Assembly: GCA_001592805.2 (NCBI GenBank)
Contig: CP051142.1
Span: 3,162,001-3,226,000 of the forward strand
DNA: 64,000 bases
Source of the DNA: Peltaster fructicola
Lineage: Eukaryota > Ascomycota > Dothideomycetes
Direction: 5' to 3'
The number at the start of each line of letters is the position of its first letter. Positions within the stretch are counted from its first letter, which is position 1. The notes under the pieces were generated by a model. That model worked only from the letters and a program-made list of their open reading frames with translations, was not told where the DNA came from and made no database searches. The position numbers and the translations under genes are program-made. Shown one piece after another: positions 61,975 to 64,000 of this stretch.

Positions 61975-63953
61975 TCAGCTTTTCTGTGGTGCTGACCGAT
62001 AATTTGAGACTCCTGTACCGTACTTCGCCCGTGGTAGCCTTGGGTCAGGCAGTCCAAGGAAGCTACCAGACATACTAGCAAACGATGTTCCGGTCAGTGT
62101 CGCCTTCTTGTTATCGAGAATCTCTTTCACATCCCCAGTCTTCACTGCGACCGCTTCCTTGTCAGGTCGTGTTACGCCGAGTATGACCTGTCCATCTTGG
62201 TTTATGAAGGCAGAATCTGCCTGCATGTACATCTTGTTGCCTCCTACCAGGTATGGGTCGATGGAGGCAGCCATGCTATCGGCCTCAGTCGATGCAGCGT
62301 TATTCCTGGTCGTGTTGACACCAGTGCCCTTAGGATCGGACGCCACAAATCCTGCCACACCGAGCTTTGCATGGAAGTCGGTCCCTGTCACGGACGCTCT
62401 TGCTTTCAGCACACGAGAGAGTACAGCTGATCTCTGCGCTTGTGGTCCATAAACAGGGTGGTTCTCCATGTGGACTGAGGCTCGAAGGTAGCCAAGTCCA
62501 GCTCCTGGATGTGTCGACAGCGGGACTTCTTTGTCAGATGGCGATGACTCCATGAAGCCATGCTGAAGCAGCGACTCCTGGAAGTTCGTCGTGCGCGATA
62601 AACTGGCAGCTCTGTCGAGTCGCGCTGCTCGAGCGGTGGTCTCGCCCATGCCGGGCAAGTCGAGAAAGCTGACAAGCAGACTGGCGAGCTCTGAATGCAT
62701 CTTCTCGGCGCCGTGGGCATCTCGTAGCTCCTTCTGTAGCTCTTGTAGCTTCTGTGCGTCAGGATAATGGTCGGCAAGTTTCGCAGACTCCTCCCATTGC
62801 TTCAGCGTTTGCTCACGCGCCAATTCTGTGGCAGCCGTGGAAGCCACACTCTCATTGAAAAGTCGTCTTGCATGCGATTCTAAGGTGTCGATGCTGGTGG
62901 CATCCGGCCTCTCGCCAAACGTGCTGATCACGTCTTCATATGCGGCTGTTTTGATTCCGTTTGTCTGCTCCTTTGCATCCTCGTATTCACTGTTGAGGAC
63001 CTCAATTCGGTCATCTCTATCCCGTGCTTCCGCTGGTAGCTCTTCCTCGGCCTGCCTCATCTTCTGCTGTGCAAAGTCCATGATCGCAGTACTACGACGG
63101 TCAGCCTCTCTGAGATGTTCTACAGCACCAGCCTGGGCCGTCTGGAGTTCCAGCTGTGCTCGGCACTGTTCTGCTCTTTCTCTGGCCGCTTCCATGACCG
63201 TACGCTGTCGCTCATGGAAGGCGCTGGAGTCCGCCTCGGTGCCTCGAGTGGCTTGCAATTCGCTCTCTGCCTCCCGGATGATGCAGTCTGCTCGTATGTT
63301 GAGCGGTTGTAGGTCGGCGGGCCCAAAGAAGCCAGTCTTGTCGATAGACTCCTTCTTGGCAGTGTCGAAAGACCTTTGCGCGAAGTATTCTCGAAGGTAT
63401 TCCAGCCATTCTGGTCGTTGAGCTTCAACCTCCTTGAGGTAGCGATCTAATTCTTTCGCTCCCATCTCCAGTAGATATGGACCATTCGTTCTCCATCGAC
63501 GACCAGCCTTAGACCGATCGGTGTTATCTAAGGCATCTTCATAGACACTAGGATTTTTCTTTGCGTTGTACGAACTCTGCTTGAAGCTTCGTGTCACCAG
63601 TGGAATGCTCAGCTCTTGAAATTTCTCCAGTGTGACAGTATGGTCGCCAGCCGATGCGAAATCTGTGACATGGTCGTTCGTGTCCTGCGCGAGGATGCGA
63701 AGGGCGTGGTCGATTTCGTGGTAGTTCGAATTGGCAGATGTCGTTTAAGACCCCATTCACCTATCGCACGAGACGAGTGTGGGCTAGTGATGGCCTGATG
63801 TGTTGGATAGGGAGTGGTGGCAGTGTCCGAGTCGCGTTTCGAGCCAGATGCTTGTGTATCAGCTCGTACAGCAGAGGGAAGTGGTTTTGGAATTGAGAAG
63901 AGTCGTGAGTTCTGGAACAGCCTTGCTGTGGGCGACGAGCATGCCTTTGACAT
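61975..63953 (-). CDS. MRP51: Mitochondrial ribosomal protein Mrp51 (one apparent frameshift)
   Basis: A single-exon gene from ATG 63953, about 659 residues. The N-terminus is MSKACSSPTARLFQNSRLFS, then TATTPYPTHQAITSPHSSRA and GEWGLKRHLPIRTTTKSTTP, the conserved Mrp51 start. The next block, RILAQDTNDHVTDFASAGDH, then TLEKFQELSIPL, lies one frame over. The break is at the C-run 63702-63704 (minus-strand ACGCCCTTCG). Adding one base gives exactly 660 codons including the stop. The body continues RWRTNGPYLLEMGAKELDRY with a long coiled-coil region and ends PRLPRAKYGTGVSNYRSAPQ. Mrp51 is a 37S mitoribosome protein (bS1m position) needed for mitochondrial translation. Confidence 0.85.
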
Positions 63954-64000
63954 GGCCCTTTGATGGCACGGTGCCAATGTGGTGCTGTGGAAGGCCTATG

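Noticed and set aside
3220-63953. Programmed -1 ribosomal frameshifting as the cause of the six frame breaks
   Set aside because: The sites share no slippery heptamer in the right register and no following stem that I can see. They occur in unrelated genes, and homopolymer miscounts explain them better.

Overview
The window is nuclear DNA of a filamentous ascomycete (Pezizomycotina). The evidence is very short GT-AG introns (mostly 43-55 nt), dense single genes on both strands, and fungal-only families: an Iec3 INO80 subunit, a FarA/CTF1-type Zn2Cys6 factor, an NDT80-family factor, Mrp51, a desaturase with a fused cytochrome b5 domain, and a V-ATPase e subunit. The general look suggests Dothideomycetes, but that is inference. 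I support 35 protein genes. I found no tRNA, rRNA, transposon, CRISPR array or secondary-metabolite cluster. There are no operons; neighbours are mostly unrelated housekeeping genes, several in divergent pairs 200-310 bp apart.

Layout. 1-8.8 kb: the 3' part of POP1 (RNase P/MRP), an alpha/beta hydrolase, a GPI-type cell-wall protein, a CNL1-like BLOC-1 subunit, a small membrane protein, NOP13 and IEC3. 9-16.2 kb: an orphan nuclear protein, a hidden 79-residue cysteine-rich membrane protein, a DUF1772 membrane protein, peroxisomal 3-ketoacyl-CoA thiolase, a STEEP1-like protein and ribose-5-phosphate isomerase B. 18.5-26.2 kb: FarA (8 exons), a secreted TenA-like protein, a Kre9/Knh1-like secreted protein and a prolidase. 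26.4-35.7 kb: an Arg/Glu-rich DUF8035-type protein, an RBM25-like splicing factor, mitoribosomal bS21m, SRP receptor beta and an NDT80/VIB-1-type factor. 35.7-40.2 kb: the largest gene-poor block. 40.2-50.8 kb: BBC1, an Rtr1/RPAP2 CTD phosphatase, HPPK-DHPS, nitronate monooxygenase, a 66-residue membrane protein, ARV1 and VMA9. 50.8-64 kb: a 22-bp tandem repeat, a sedolisin protease, stearoyl-CoA desaturase, succinate-semialdehyde dehydrogenase, a PHO80-type cyclin, a coiled-coil protein and MRP51.

A lipid theme links the thiolase (PTS2 signal, CCTCGG core upstream), FarA (the family that binds CCTCGG), OLE1 and ARV1, but they are not contiguous and I do not call a cluster.

The most striking structural signal is that six otherwise intact genes (cell-wall protein, Kre9-like, DUF8035-type, BBC1, nitronate monooxygenase, MRP51) each break once. 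In every case adding exactly one base restores both the family sequence and a total coding length divisible by three. Five of the six breaks sit at short homopolymers. The simplest reading is deletion-type consensus errors in the assembly, not decay of six genes. Exon coordinates in the entries were worked out by hand from splice signals, phase matching and family sequence.
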